Of a DNA stretch of 64,000 nucleotides, positions 45,781 to 56,290 are shown piece after piece. This DNA is from Diploptera punctata (taxonomy: Eukaryota > Arthropoda > Insecta > Blattodea > Blaberidae). The stretch covers positions 1,568,001-1,632,000 of the forward strand of contig JASPKZ010010239.1 in assembly GCA_030220185.1 (NCBI GenBank), in the 5' to 3' direction. The position numbers and the translations under genes are program-made. The number at the start of each line of letters is the position of its first letter. Position 1 is the stretch's first letter. The notes below the pieces were generated by a model. The model ran no database searches. It was not told the origin of the DNA and was given only the letters and a program-made list of their open reading frames with translations.

Positions 45781-45828
45781 TATGAAAAGTAAAAAGAATG
45801 CTTGAGTCGGGATTTGAACTCGAGTCTA
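45781..45828 (-). repeat. Third partial copy of the tRNA-like repeat
   Basis: ATGCTTGAGTCGGGATTTGA and the following ACTCGAGTCT equal the 3' half of the tRNA-like sequence at 10485-10559, with the same GAAAAG-rich flank. It stops inside the T arm/variable region. Confidence 0.85.
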
Positions 45829-45889
45829 TGTATATAACGCGGAAAATTAGAAACAACACTCATTCATGAATAAATACACGTTATCAAAA

Positions 45890-46125
45890 TGCAATACCAT
45901 TAATTCTTAATAATTCTACATAACTTAATTAATGTATAATAATATTGTATTATTATGTAATTGTAATATAATTGTTTTTTCTTTTTGTTTTTCTTTATAC
46001 TATTGTCAAATATTGCTTTATTGTAACGGACTGCCAACAGCACTTACGGCTTACTGCCCGTGCGATCCATATTTGTAAATAATATTGTACGTATCTTACT
46101 TTTAGTCTAATAAAGTCCTACTACT
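45890..46125 (+). repeat. Repeat R, copy 2
   Basis: See 3545-3777. Ends TAATAAAGTCCTACTACTAC. Confidence 0.7.
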
Positions 46126-46269
46126 ACTGCTAGCTTTCTCTATATTTATATAAAGCCCCCATTTCTCATATTCTTCTTTTAAATTTTTTGCCATATATTC
46201 TATGTAATCGTGGTCTTATGTTATTAATACCTGGTCTATGTATTAGTATATTAAATACATAACTAGCTA

Positions 46270-47045
46270 ATTAAGTGGCACAATCCAACCCGCAGGTTCG
46301 TGGGAGCGCGGAAATAAGCACTCCATATATCCCAATCCGAAGCTAATGTTTACTAATCATTTCCTTATAATCTACTTCTTCTCTGGGCCATCCTATGAAA
46401 TGCTGGAGGGAAATTTTTTATAGGATCGTAACAGGTCTGGCCTAATACTTGGAAGGAAGAAGAAGAGAAAAATCTACTTCTCTCAACTTCTCTCCAACTT
46501 CATTCTTGGCCTGCCTATTGGACGCTTTCCCTCTGGTCTTCCTACAGAGTTTCCATGCTCTTCTTTCATTCATCATTCGTGCCACATATCCTGCTCTCTT
46601 ATTATGGCCTGGTTTTCCCATAAAGATCATGTAGCTCAATATTGTGTACTCTTCTTCTTTCGCTTGTCTGTTCATCTCTCTTTGGTCAAACACTTTTCCT
46701 AAGAACTTTACTGTATAATACTCGTAACATTTTCGCCTCCTTTAAACTAAGAGTCCATGTTTCTCATCCACGTATTTTAACTGGAAGAATACAGTTTTAT
46801 ATAGTTTCAGTTTAATGTTTTTTTTTAGAGAGGTTGAGACGACAAGGATCCCTGTAATGCATAATAAGCACGCATTTCCAGAATTGAGTCTATGTTTAAT
46901 TTCTTTCTGGAGCTCATTTCTGTTTTTAATTATTGTTCCTAGATATTTGAATTTAGCCACTTCTTCAAAATTTCTCTCATTTGTCATTAATTGTCCTCTT
47001 CCATTATACAATGTAGTTCTATGTGTGACACATATTTAGTTTATA
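46270..47045 (-). mobile_element. LINE-A, decayed, with a 91-bp LINE-E inside
   Basis: Minus-strand blocks: FEEVAKFKYLGTIIKNRNEL (46742-47011), MNERRAWKL and a frameshifted GKPEGK region near 46530. LINE-A similarity is broken at 46380-46470 by a LINE-E 3' fragment. The 3' end near 46275 lacks a clear GTAA tail. Confidence 0.78.
46380..46470 (+). mobile_element. LINE-E, 91-bp 5'-truncated insertion
   Basis: Sense-strand copy of the last 80 bp of LINE-E (compare 817-900 minus), ending in GAAGGAAGAAGAAGAG. Perfect 11-bp target duplication AATCTACTTCT (46369-46379 and 46471-46481). Its target is LINE-A. Confidence 0.88.
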
Positions 47046-47049
47046 TTAA

Positions 47050-48080
47050 AATATTATTTTATACAGTGACATGTAGATAAGAAAGAATAAAATGACACAA
47101 ATTAAATGTAGTAGTATATATTTTAAAGTATAAAATATCCAGAAACAGGTGTTGGTGATACAACTTATTTCTAATAGACTTCCGTAAGTTTCATGAGTGA
47201 AAATTTCTAATTTAGGGGTACAGTACATTGATTATTGTATCTCATTGTTGTGTAGTTGAATAAACATAGCAGTATAAGCTTATATTTGCATAATCAATTA
47301 AATAATAACCTTCAAATCATATCTAACGGGCTTCAACGTTGTCATATGTATATCATTATTTTTTAAATAGAGTTTGCGAATACGTTAAGTTCTGACCAAT
47401 AGTGTTTCGGTTAAGAAAGCGAGCGTGAAATGAGCATGCGCGCGAGCGATATAGTGAATCGATACAAGTATAGCAACACTCCGCAACAACACCATCTTTA
47501 TTCATAAGCCGCTGTGATGTATTACATATTCATGACGATTCTTACTGCTCTACTGACCACAGCATTTCAAGAAATATAATTATTTACATAGCCTACTATA
47601 TTCTTCGATACGCACTCTTACATACCATATCCTGCATTAAATACAAATAATACGCATCATGGGTTTTTATTGATTTAGTAATTACAAACAAGAGTGATAT
47701 TTATGCTGTAAATGTTGGCAATGAAGTATTATGGGTTAATTGAATTATCCAACTTGTAAAAACCCAACTCCCAATTTTTTATATTTTTGTTTTATTGTTT
47801 TAAAGTTTAAACTATAATTGAGGTTGTCACACATCTACTCCTCGTCGAAAATAGACCAATTAACTGCACATTCTTTAAATTAAACATAGATTTCTCAATT
47901 CAGTGAGGAGAAGTAGAAGAGAAAAAATCACACCTCCTCTAATAAAATTTAGTTTTCTGAAGTTGGGACCTTTTCATATTGCATGATTCAATTGAGATGT
48001 TTACGACCTCAGTTTCTCTTCAATCTAGAATTTCAAACGTACTCGTAAAATAACTTAATACTTGCAATTTATATAAGTTT
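47050..48080. other. Unannotated spacer
   Basis: Mostly AT-rich. A short GC-rich patch with CGCG at 47440-47450. No coding or repeat match. Confidence 0.45.
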
Positions 48081-48081
48081 A

Positions 48082-48900
48082 CTAGCTAATACCCGGCATG
48101 CGCTGCTACACCTAAATAAATGATGTGTTTTTTGCATTTAGTTGATTACGTAAAAGGAAAAATAAATTTAAATTTATATCGTTATAAATTTATATCGTTA
48201 TTATTTTTAGATATCCCGTGCTGAATACCCGGCGTTGCCCGGGAATCTACGCATCCCGATGTACTTGGCATAATGAACTGAAAGGCAAAATTCGTTATTT
48301 TGAGTTGTCCATAAAATAATACCCGCCGTGCGGTGCTATGCTTGCCCGGGAACCTAGTTATCTTCGATCATCTTGGCAATCAATGAAGACAAAATTATTA
48401 TTGTGAGTTATCCTTAAAAGGTATATATATGCTGTCGCGGACTTTTCTGTAGAGAGTTTTGAGATATTTAATTCTGTGTACAATATTTTGTTTGTATTTG
48501 ATATGGGTTAGGCAGCGTAAGCCATTTAACCTTAGAAAAAAAAGCGACATTTTTCACGTTTTTTTTTCACTACAGAAGGTGATTTTCAGGGTAAAGGGCT
48601 TGAGCATTAAAATTCTCTTATAACCTATAACCTTTCCGGGAAAATCCTGAACATTTTGCAAAAAGCCCGATGCTTGCCCGGGAATCTACTTATCCCGATG
48701 TCCTTGGGCATCAATGAAAGACAAAAATGGCTATTGTGTATTATCTGTAAAAGATAAACATATACTGTCCTGGACTTTTTTGTACAATTCTGTGTAGATT
48801 AATTTGTGCATTTGCTATGGTTTAGGCAGCGTAAGCCATTTAAGTGTAAAAGGGATTTTTTCACGTTTTTTCACTACAAAGGTGTTTTTAAGGGTGTAGG
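48082..48900 (-). mobile_element. Helitron-related element with repeated modules
   Basis: The minus-strand 3' end GCCGGGTATTAGCTAG is followed by T (48081 complement), as required for Helitrons. Internally a module containing GCCCGGGAATCTAC and ATCCCGATGT occurs near 48230 and 48675, with a worn third near 48345. Paired segments GGCAGCGTAAGCCATTTAA are at 48511 and 48825. The 5' end is not evident. Related to 9679-10199. Confidence 0.62.
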
Positions 48901-49177
48901 GTATAGAAAATATGTGACAAAAATTAATAACTACATAAACTTCCAGTTATGAAACTTTTGTCATCCATTTAGATTATTAGGCCTACTTGTACCATTGAAG
49001 CAATGAATGTCTTTTCAATCAGTATTACCAATTGACAGAATAAAATATAAATATTGTATTAAAACTATTAAAAATACATTTTTAAAGTGAAACCGTGCTT
49101 TATATCTATATTCATGTTGAAATATGTATTGATGATATTAATTTATTAATATAAAATCAATACGGTTTTTACTGATA

Positions 49178-49345
49178 AGATAGGCCACGAATGAGGTGAG
49201 AGAATATATTAACTATAATTTTAGGTAGGTAAATTATAAGGAGATGATTGGAAATATTAACTCCGGGTAGGGATATAGGCATGTAGAGTGCTCATGTCTG
49301 CACGGCTAGAATCTCCGTGGTTGGATACTTCCCATTGAGTTAGAA
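49178..49345 (+). mobile_element. LINE-A 3' end, decayed
   Basis: GATAGGCCACGAATGAGGTG is the RPRMRW block. Followed by worn VWRAYVR and a CCATTGAGTTAG terminus. Confidence 0.7.
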
Positions 49346-49800
49346 TTATAGATTTATTAATTATCTTTGTTTGTTTCTTGAAAAATGATTAGTTTTACAT
49401 GATTTATTCATATATAGTTGAAAGTTTCGTCCGTTTTAGTGAATATTACAGTAGGCAACGCGATCCATTTTTCGACGTTTTGAATAATCATAAATTGCTG
49501 AAACGAAGCATAGCATGAAATTAAATAATTATACGTAATATATTAAAGTAATTTAAATATTTGGTAGTTTAATTTAACAAATGTATTGAGAGCTGTCTTG
49601 AATTAAGGGAAGATAAATGGAAGTTAAAAAAGATGAGTTAAAATAACTTGATTAATGATTTTACTGTGTCCAATATGTAAAAAATGGGGAAAACGTCGGT
49701 CGAGATTCATGAAAAAGGCTGTAATTGGCAGTTTGTAACGACTTATAACAAACAAATCACTTTTTATTATTTATAATAAAAATAATATTATATTTTTATA

Positions 49801-50112
49801 CTAGCCGTAGCGTAGTGGTTAAGGCACTGAGCTACAAGCCGTAGGGTCGAGGGTTCAAGTCCCGTTGGAGTCAGGATTTTTAAACTGACCCAAACCCCCT
49901 GGCGGCACAATGGCCCCGGGTCGACTCAGCCTCTAACGGAAATGAGTACCAGGCGCTTGTTCTGGGGGTAAGGGCGGCCGTCACGCAGGGCTGACAACCC
50001 GGCTGACATGAAAAGTGCCGATTGTCTAGAAAAAGTGGGAGCCTTAACCTCCTACTACCCCAAGAGCCTCCGGGTCTGTTGTTAGATCACTTTACTTTAC
50101 TTTTACTTTACT
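49801..50112 (+). mobile_element. Second SINE family (SINE-2), tRNA-derived
   Basis: The head GCCGTAGCGTAGTGGTTAAG has an A box. The B box GGTTCAAGTCCC is at 49852-49863. The body is GC-rich, with GGCTGACAACCCGGCTGACA and TCCTACTACCCCAAGAGCC, and the tail is CTTTA repeats. Length (about 310 bp) and boxes fit a pol III-transcribed SINE. No clean target duplication was found. A 5'-truncated relative is at 62890-63040. Confidence 0.82.
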
Positions 50113-50384
50113 ATATTATCTCTTCAGAAAAACCGACAGAAATTACAAATAGAACGAATGCAAAAAATAGTTCGTAATAAAAATGTTCTGTCAATCTATA
50201 GAGAGGAAAGATTTAGGCAAACATGACATGAATTTAATATTAGATGTTCTTTAATAGAAGCAAAATAGGAATTTAATGGATATAATTAGAATTTTTCAAG
50301 TAGTACTGATAATGATACTAAATTTATACATTTTTTATATCTGTATATTCGAATTGTTTCCACTAATAGAATAGACTTATCTCT

Positions 50385-50755
50385 TAGGATTTTTTTTTTG
50401 ACTGAAGAGACATGAATAGATAAGCGAATAGAAAAGACTACATATGTTATAATAATGAGCTACATGGTCTTCAAGGATAATAAAAACAGTTAAGTCTGCG
50501 ATGTGCAGGACATGTGGTACGAATGGGGAATGAAAGAGAGGAATGGAAATCTCTTGTAGGAAAACTAGAAGGAAAGCGCGCAGTAGGTAGGCTAAAATGA
50601 CATGGGAGAATAATATTATACATGATTTGAGAGAGATCAATTATACAGGGGATTATTGGTGAACATTAGGCCCTAGATCATGATAGTGATGCATTGAGAG
50701 CTTATTTTCGCGCGGTCATGAACCTATGGGTACGATAATGCCGTTGAGAATACGA
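50385..50755 (+). mobile_element. LINE-A tail, decayed
   Basis: Contains YNNELHGLQG-like, RTVKSA, GHVVRMGNERE and AYFRAVMNLWVR equivalents, broken by shifts. Ends near CGATAATGCCGTTGAG. Confidence 0.75.
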
Positions 50756-50814
50756 AGTTTTATATCTATTTGTTTGTTTGAAATTTAACAAAGTGAATTT
50801 ATTTATTTTATTGA

Positions 50815-51042
50815 GTGGATGGGTGGATGTCCCAAACTCCCGATACCATTACAATCAATCAACATCCTCGTGACACAGGACAGTGCGGTTCTCTACAAAA
50901 TGTTGTAAAATGCACAATATTCAATGAAAGTTACATCACAACACACAGAACATGTGAATGTATCGATATGCTGAGAAATCATTACAATGAATGTTTCGCA
51001 AGATATTTTCTTGGATCAGAAGGAGTATCTGTACGTACATAG
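50815..51042 (+). CDS. Unrecognised Cys-containing ORF (doubtful)
   Basis: A 75-codon frame with PRDTGQCGSLQNVVKCTIFN, then RTCECIDMLRNHYNECFARY and a stop. Five Cys residues with regular spacing and mixed composition make it look more protein-like than its neighbours. It has no signal peptide, and no splice site or second copy supports it. May be chance. Confidence 0.15.
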   Translation: MDGWMSQTPDTITINQHPRDTGQCGSLQNVVKCTIFNESYITTHRTCECIDMLRNHYNECFARYFLGSEGVSVRT

Positions 51043-51049
51043 CATTAAC

Positions 51050-51510
51050 AGTAGCAGTAGAAGCAGCAGCATTAGCAGTAGAAATATTAGTGGTGTACAA
51101 TTAATTCATTCTTTCAAAGAAGGTTCAAGCAAGCATTCAGCGTACTCTCGGCATTTGACCGTCATCGTACAGGGGATACTCGTCCAAGATTTATCGTAAC
51201 TTGACGCTAGACTGCGTTTGCGATTTGTTTTCTGAACGCCTTCCAGCCACCTGTCCCGCATTTTATCAAAATGACTCAGATAGCTGCATACGCAGAAGCT
51301 GAATGTTTTTATAGCTCTTGTACTACTACTAGTACTACTACTACTACTACTACTAGTAGTAGAGTAGTAGTAAGAATGGTAGAAATAGTAGCTGTAATAG
51401 TAACAACAAGAGCAATAATAATAATTATAGTAACAGCAGCAGTAATAACAGTAAGAATAGCAGTAATAATAACATTATGATTGATAATAATAACAGTTGA
51501 ATTCAGGCTT
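51050..51510. repeat. Compound trinucleotide microsatellite
   Basis: AGC/AGT-type units at 51050-51110 and a long mixture of ACT, AGT and AAT units at 51318-51510. The Thr-, Ser- and Val-rich ORFs here are artefacts. Confidence 0.85.
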
Positions 51511-51760
51511 TCACGGCCAGTAATCATAATATTAAAATATTCCGGGCTATGTGGCTGTGGTCCATGACTGGCGTTTCTTCCAGAAATTTCTCCCTCAACT
51601 GCGGAGGGACATTTCAGCAGCGAGTACTTCTAGATAGTGTTCCCTGGTTCGAGTCTCGCCACTGAAGATGCCCTCCGCAGTCGAGGGAGAAACGTCTGGG
51701 AGAAACACCAGTCATAGACCACGGCCACATAGCCCAGAATCTCTGAATATCAGTAATAAT
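51500..51760. mobile_element. Imperfect palindromic element with hammerhead-like core
   Basis: Left arm 51503-51625 and right arm about 51656-51750 are imperfect reverse complements. The sequence is related to the perfect palindrome at 60515-60796 (same CAGGCTTTCACGGCC start and CACGGCCACATAGCCC end). The right arm keeps the hammerhead-like core at 51659-51699 (+). The left-arm core is mutated (CTGAAAT). Confidence 0.75.
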
Positions 51761-51810
51761 AGCAGTTGTAATTGTAATGGTAGTAATAGTAGTATCAATA
51801 ATAGTTGTAA

Positions 51811-52160
51811 TGTCCACCGCTGTGGTCTCGAGGTAGCGTGCTGCCTTGTCACGCAGCGGGCGCGGGTTCGATCCCCGGTTGGGACAGTTTTTCTGGGTAA
51901 GGTTTTTATCGGGGTTTTTCCTCACCTGTAAGACAAATGTCTAGAAAACTTTAGGGTCCAAACGGTCCCCGAAATCATATGGCCATCGCAATCATCATCA
52001 TTCATATTCATCTTAGATTATGTTTAGGATTAGGGGCTCTTCTGGTGCACCACTATCATCATCATCACCCATCATATCATCGGGGAAATGTAACCGCGCC
52101 TTCCAGGCCCCCAAACCTTAGAAGGTGATTACAGTTACGCCATTGCCAGGAGAGAACACC
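51811..52160 (+). mobile_element. SINE-1 variant, copy h
   Basis: Intact tRNA-like head with B box GGTTCGATCCC (about 51866-51876), body to 51990, then the alternative 3' part (GGGGAAATGTAACCGCGCC, TACGCCATTGCCAGG) to 52160. No clear target duplication. Confidence 0.82.
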
Positions 52161-52216
52161 ATAAATGTCTAAAATGACAAAAACTGATGGGATTAAAAAT
52201 AATAATAATAGCAATA

Positions 52217-52902
52217 GTGACACTAAGAAATTAGGACTGGAAATAAATATCAATAAAACTAGATATGTGGTCACACGTAGAAATACATCATATAATGGAA
52301 ATGGACAGCTAATGACAAATGAGGGACATTTTGAGGAAGTGGCTGAATTCAAATACCTAGGAACAATAACCACAAATAGCAATGAGATGCACAAAGAAAT
52401 TAAACATAGGCTCAATTCTGGAAATGTGTGCTATTATGCATTATAGAGACTTTTGATGTCCCAACTCCTTTCAAAAAGCTTTAAGGGAGGAAAAGAGATT
52501 ACGAGTATTTGAGAATAAAGTACTTATGAAAATTTTTGGACCAAAGAGAGATGAACAGACAGGTGAATGGAGAAGACTATGTAACAATTAACTACATGGT
52601 CTTTGTAGGGAGCCAGATGTAATAAGAACAGTTAAGTCTCGTAGACTGCAATAGGCAGAACATGTGGCACATATGGGGAATGAAAGGCGTGCATGAAAGC
52701 TTCTTGTAGGAAAGCCAGAGGGAAAACGTCCAGTTGGCAGACCAAGAATGATGTGGGAGAATAACATTAACTATGTTTTGAAGGAAGTAGATTATACAGG
52801 GAATGATTGGAAAGCATTAGCTCAGGATAGGGGTGTATGGAGAGCTTATGTCCGCGCGGCCATGAACCTACGGGTTCGATAGTGCCAGTAAGTAAGTAAG
52901 CA
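52217..52902 (+). mobile_element. LINE-A, 5'-truncated
   Basis: Starts at DTKKLGLEININKTRYVVTR (52165-52446 frame) and passes EFKYLGTITTNSNEMHKEIK. It has a deletion that joins the YYAL block to LREEKRLRVFENK, then MGNERRA, GRPRMMWENNINY and the terminus with GTAA units. Stops interrupt it. Confidence 0.88.
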
Positions 52903-52904
52903 TT

Positions 52905-53165
52905 AGTAGCAGTGGTAATTGTGTTTTGAAAATACATAATGTTCAAAATCGCAATGTTCACAACAATCTCTGGTCATCCGTTCTTAATCTGTCCCCCAAT
53001 AAAAATATGTTTGATGTCCTCTTACTTATAAAAGAGAGTAGCCTACATTTTATTTGTTATTGCGACTCTCCATGTATAACCGACTAAATTAACTCTAGGT
53101 TATTTAAATGTAACGATCGTAGTAAAAACATTAAAGACTAACCATTCTGATATATTAGTCTATCT
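52905..53165. other. Unannotated spacer
   Basis: Nothing recognised. Confidence 0.4.
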
Positions 53166-53167
53166 AC

Positions 53168-53385
53168 AACTCACTGGTACTATCATACCCTGAAATTCAT
53201 AGACACACGGTTATAAGCTGAAATAATATTTTCAGACGTCGCTCAAATTATGCTCCCATCACATTCTTGGCGCCCTGCTTACTACGAGTATATTCTCTCT
53301 GCTTTCCTACAAGATGTTTCCTTGCTCCTTATTTATTACACATTCGTATCACATTTGTTGTCCATCACAGTTTATAAGATTTTTT
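53168..53385 (-). mobile_element. LINE-A 3' end, strongly decayed
   Basis: CTCACTGGTACTATC terminus and worn counterparts of the RMRWEN and GKPEGK blocks on the minus strand. Abuts the SINE variant. Confidence 0.6.
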
Positions 53386-53439
53386 TTATTCAATGCCACC
53401 ACGTTCTCATTTCGACATTCAGGTATTCTCTCCTGACAT

Positions 53440-54265
53440 GGCGTTATTGTAACCCACTTCTGAGATTTGAGCGCCTTCAAGGCGGAGTTACGCTACCCCA
53501 ATAATTATGGTAGGTAATGATGATGGCCATTACCAAAGAAATTAAACATAGGCTCAATTCTGGAAATGCGTGCTATTATGCATTGCAGAGACTCTTGATG
53601 TCCCAACTCCTTTCAAAAAAACGTTAAACTGAAAATATATAAAACTATACCAGTTATATTATAGGGGTGCGAAACATGGACTCTTACTTTAAGGGAGGAA
53701 AGGAGATTACAAGTATTTGAGAATAAAGTACTTAGGAAAATTTTTGGACCAAAGAGAGATGAACAGACAGGTGAATGGAGAAGACTATTAACAATGAACT
53801 ACATGGTCTTTATCGGAAGCCAGATATAATAACAGTTAAGTCTCGTAGACTGCGATGGGCAGGACATGTGGCACGCATGAGGAATTAAAGACTTGCATGG
53901 AAGCTTCTTGTAGGAAAACCAGGGGAAAACGGCCGCCAGTTGGTAGACCAAGAATGAGGTGGGAGAATAACATTAACTATGATTTGAGGGAAGTAGATTA
54001 TACAGGGAATGATTGGAAAGCATTGGCTCAGGATAGGGATGTATGGAGAGCTTATGTCCGTGCGGCCACGAACCTACGGGTTTGATAGTGCCAGTGAGTA
54101 AGTAAGTAAGTAATGATGATGGTAATGATCAACCGGGAGAGGCCTTAATCCTATGTTAATGATGATAATGATGTCAGATGATGTTCGGGGACCGTTTGGG
54201 CCTTACAGTTTCCTGACATTTGTCTTACAGGTGTGGAAACACCCCCCCCCCAAAAAACATCACCC
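53440..54265 (-). mobile_element. SINE-1 variant split by LINE-A
   Basis: The 3' part lies at 53440-53526 and the remainder at 54110-54265 (GGGGACCGTTTGGGCC, TTGTCTTACAGGTG). The LINE-A insertion lies between. Confidence 0.78.
53527..54109 (+). mobile_element. LINE-A nested in a SINE, 13-bp target duplication
   Basis: Starts at KEIKHRLNSGNACYYALQ and carries YYRGAKHGLLL-type CETWT region, KVLRKIFGPKRDEQTGEWRR, GHVARM and GRPRMRWENNINYDLREVDY to VWRAYVRAAT (53855-54085). The 3' end is GTAA repeats. Perfect target duplication GTAATGATGATGG (53514-53526 and 54110-54122). Several one-base shifts. Confidence 0.92.
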
Positions 54266-54269
54266 AGAT

Positions 54270-54770
54270 GTAATTCTACGTATTACAGCTGCTTTCCCAT
54301 AAATATCACCGAACTCACTACTATGTAGTTTCATCCATTCATCTGTCTGCCTCTCCTTTGTCACAAAATTAAAAAAAAAACGTTATATCTAAAAATTATA
54401 TTCATTTTTCTCCCTCTCTCAAAATAAGGTACGATGTATCGGATCGACTTAATGTTGGAAGAATCGACGTTTTATATATATTTAATAAATCATTTTAGCG
54501 GAATTTAGGATGACAGGAGTTCCTGTCATGCATACGATTAATAGCATGCGTTCCAAGAAATGAGCTATTTTTAATTCCTCTCTGCATCTAGTTCCTATTT
54601 TTATTGTACTTCCTAGGTATTTTAATTAGGTCATGCGTTAAAAAAGTTCTCATTTGTGATTAAGTGTAAGTTCCCATTTTATAATATAACTTTTGGTGTC
54701 TGATATATTTAATTTATTGATATTTACTTCCAGTTCCAGTTTAGTAGTGTTAATTATATTATTCATTTTA
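54270..54770 (-). mobile_element. Diverged LINE-A relative
   Basis: Minus-strand similarity to the NISKTKYMV, EFKYLGTI, NACY and CETWT regions, with about one change in four. Oldest LINE-A layer. Confidence 0.6.
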
Positions 54771-56290
54771 TTTCCTATTATCTAGAGTTTTTAATTTGTC
54801 CAGTAGGTCATGTATGTCTATTGTTGTATGTAGTAATATGATGTTAACAATGGGCTCCCGGGGTGTAAACAAAACTGTAGTAAGAAAGTGTGACAATAAT
54901 ATTACTGTCACCTACATGGCATGTCGATACGTTTTTACTTTTCTTATGTAACGTAGTTTCAAAGTAAATAAAATTATATATTTTAGAGAGGAAATATTGT
55001 GATGGACAGGACATCTGTAATTAATTGCAGGTCCTGAAATTACTAGGAAAGTTACGGAGTGTAAATAAGAAGGGAAAATAACAAGAAAAAGTAAATATAA
55101 CCTAAACAAGTGACTTGAACTCGATACTTCAAAAGTACCAGGAATGCAATTTAGTATTAAACTACTGTTCGCACAATTACAATCCGATTAAGTAATACAT
55201 TTTCATCTTATGTAACCTTCTAATAACGTAGAATATTTACACTAACTCTTAATTTAAACTTATTTGATTTACTTGACTTACATTCTTTACCATCGTTTGA
55301 GTCTAGCCATAGCCAGTCTTTGTTACAAATTTCTAGACTAAGGCAATTTAGTTACACTTATTTCCCTATATATTTCGAGATGGCATGTGGTCAGCATACC
55401 TATCCTATGAGATATCTAATAGGCGACTTAGGTATTAATTGGGTGACGAATATCGGTAAAATTTGCTTAGGGGCGTCTTTTTTTCATGCTTTTTGCAGGC
55501 CTAAAAATCTTAAAACTGGATCAAGGCTTAAAGTCCCTCCCGAATGTCTTCTATTCTAAAAAAAATCCATCGACTCAGGCCGGGTTAGAAACCGCGACAC
55601 TTGGAACTAGAGACAAAGAATATAACCACTAGACCATTGCGGCCAACATTTATTTAGCCACTAGACCACGGCAGCCGATTATTATTTGATTGAGAATAAT
55701 AAGAAGCAGATAAATCCTCCTGGCCTGTTGTTTTCATTTAGAAACAAACCTGAACTAGTTATACATATTATAATTAGGTGCAGGGGACAGTTGGTACTGA
55801 TGACGTCACAGGGCAGACATGCAACCTCGCGTGCATCATGTATTGAATTTAAACTGGTCATTTCTCTTAGTTCCTGATGAACCTATTACTTTCTGTCATA
55901 CTCTAAAATCAAAATTAAAATTTACCTTATAATGAACACCCTTATATCAATTTGTTGCATTGCATTACCTCTCCTAACAACTACCTGTTGTGTCCGTGTC
56001 CATTGTGTCATTAAGTACACCTCAAATTAAGAAATGTGTGTAAGTGCCAATATTGACGGCATTTTCATGTCAGATAGAATTGCAAGAATGTTTCATCCGA
56101 AACAGAGTTCATCAGATTGTGCAGGTTCAATTTGTGAAATTTTATTAGATTACAGTCCTGTCACTGCGAGTTCAGTTAAATTTAAACTTGTTTATTTACT
56201 GAATAGTAATAATAATCATAATAGTATTATTTTGGCAGAATTAGGGCAAAATGTCTGTTCTTCTTCTCGATTTGTACAAATGTATAAATA
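54771..56290. other. Mostly unannotated spacer
   Basis: Apart from the tRNA-like remnant nothing is recognised. ORFs of 63-85 codons at 55320-55559, 55686-55877 and 56034-56291 have no supporting motif. Confidence 0.4.
55578..55680 (-). repeat. tRNA-like SINE remnant with duplicated head
   Basis: The minus strand reads GGCCGCAATGGTCTAGTGG with a worn B box GGTTTCTAACCC (55578-55644). A second head, GGCTGCCGTGGTCTAGTGG, lies just upstream (55653-55680). Confidence 0.42.

Noticed and set aside
51271..51527. Thr/Val/Ile-rich ORFs on both strands
   Set aside because: Compound trinucleotide microsatellite read in several frames.
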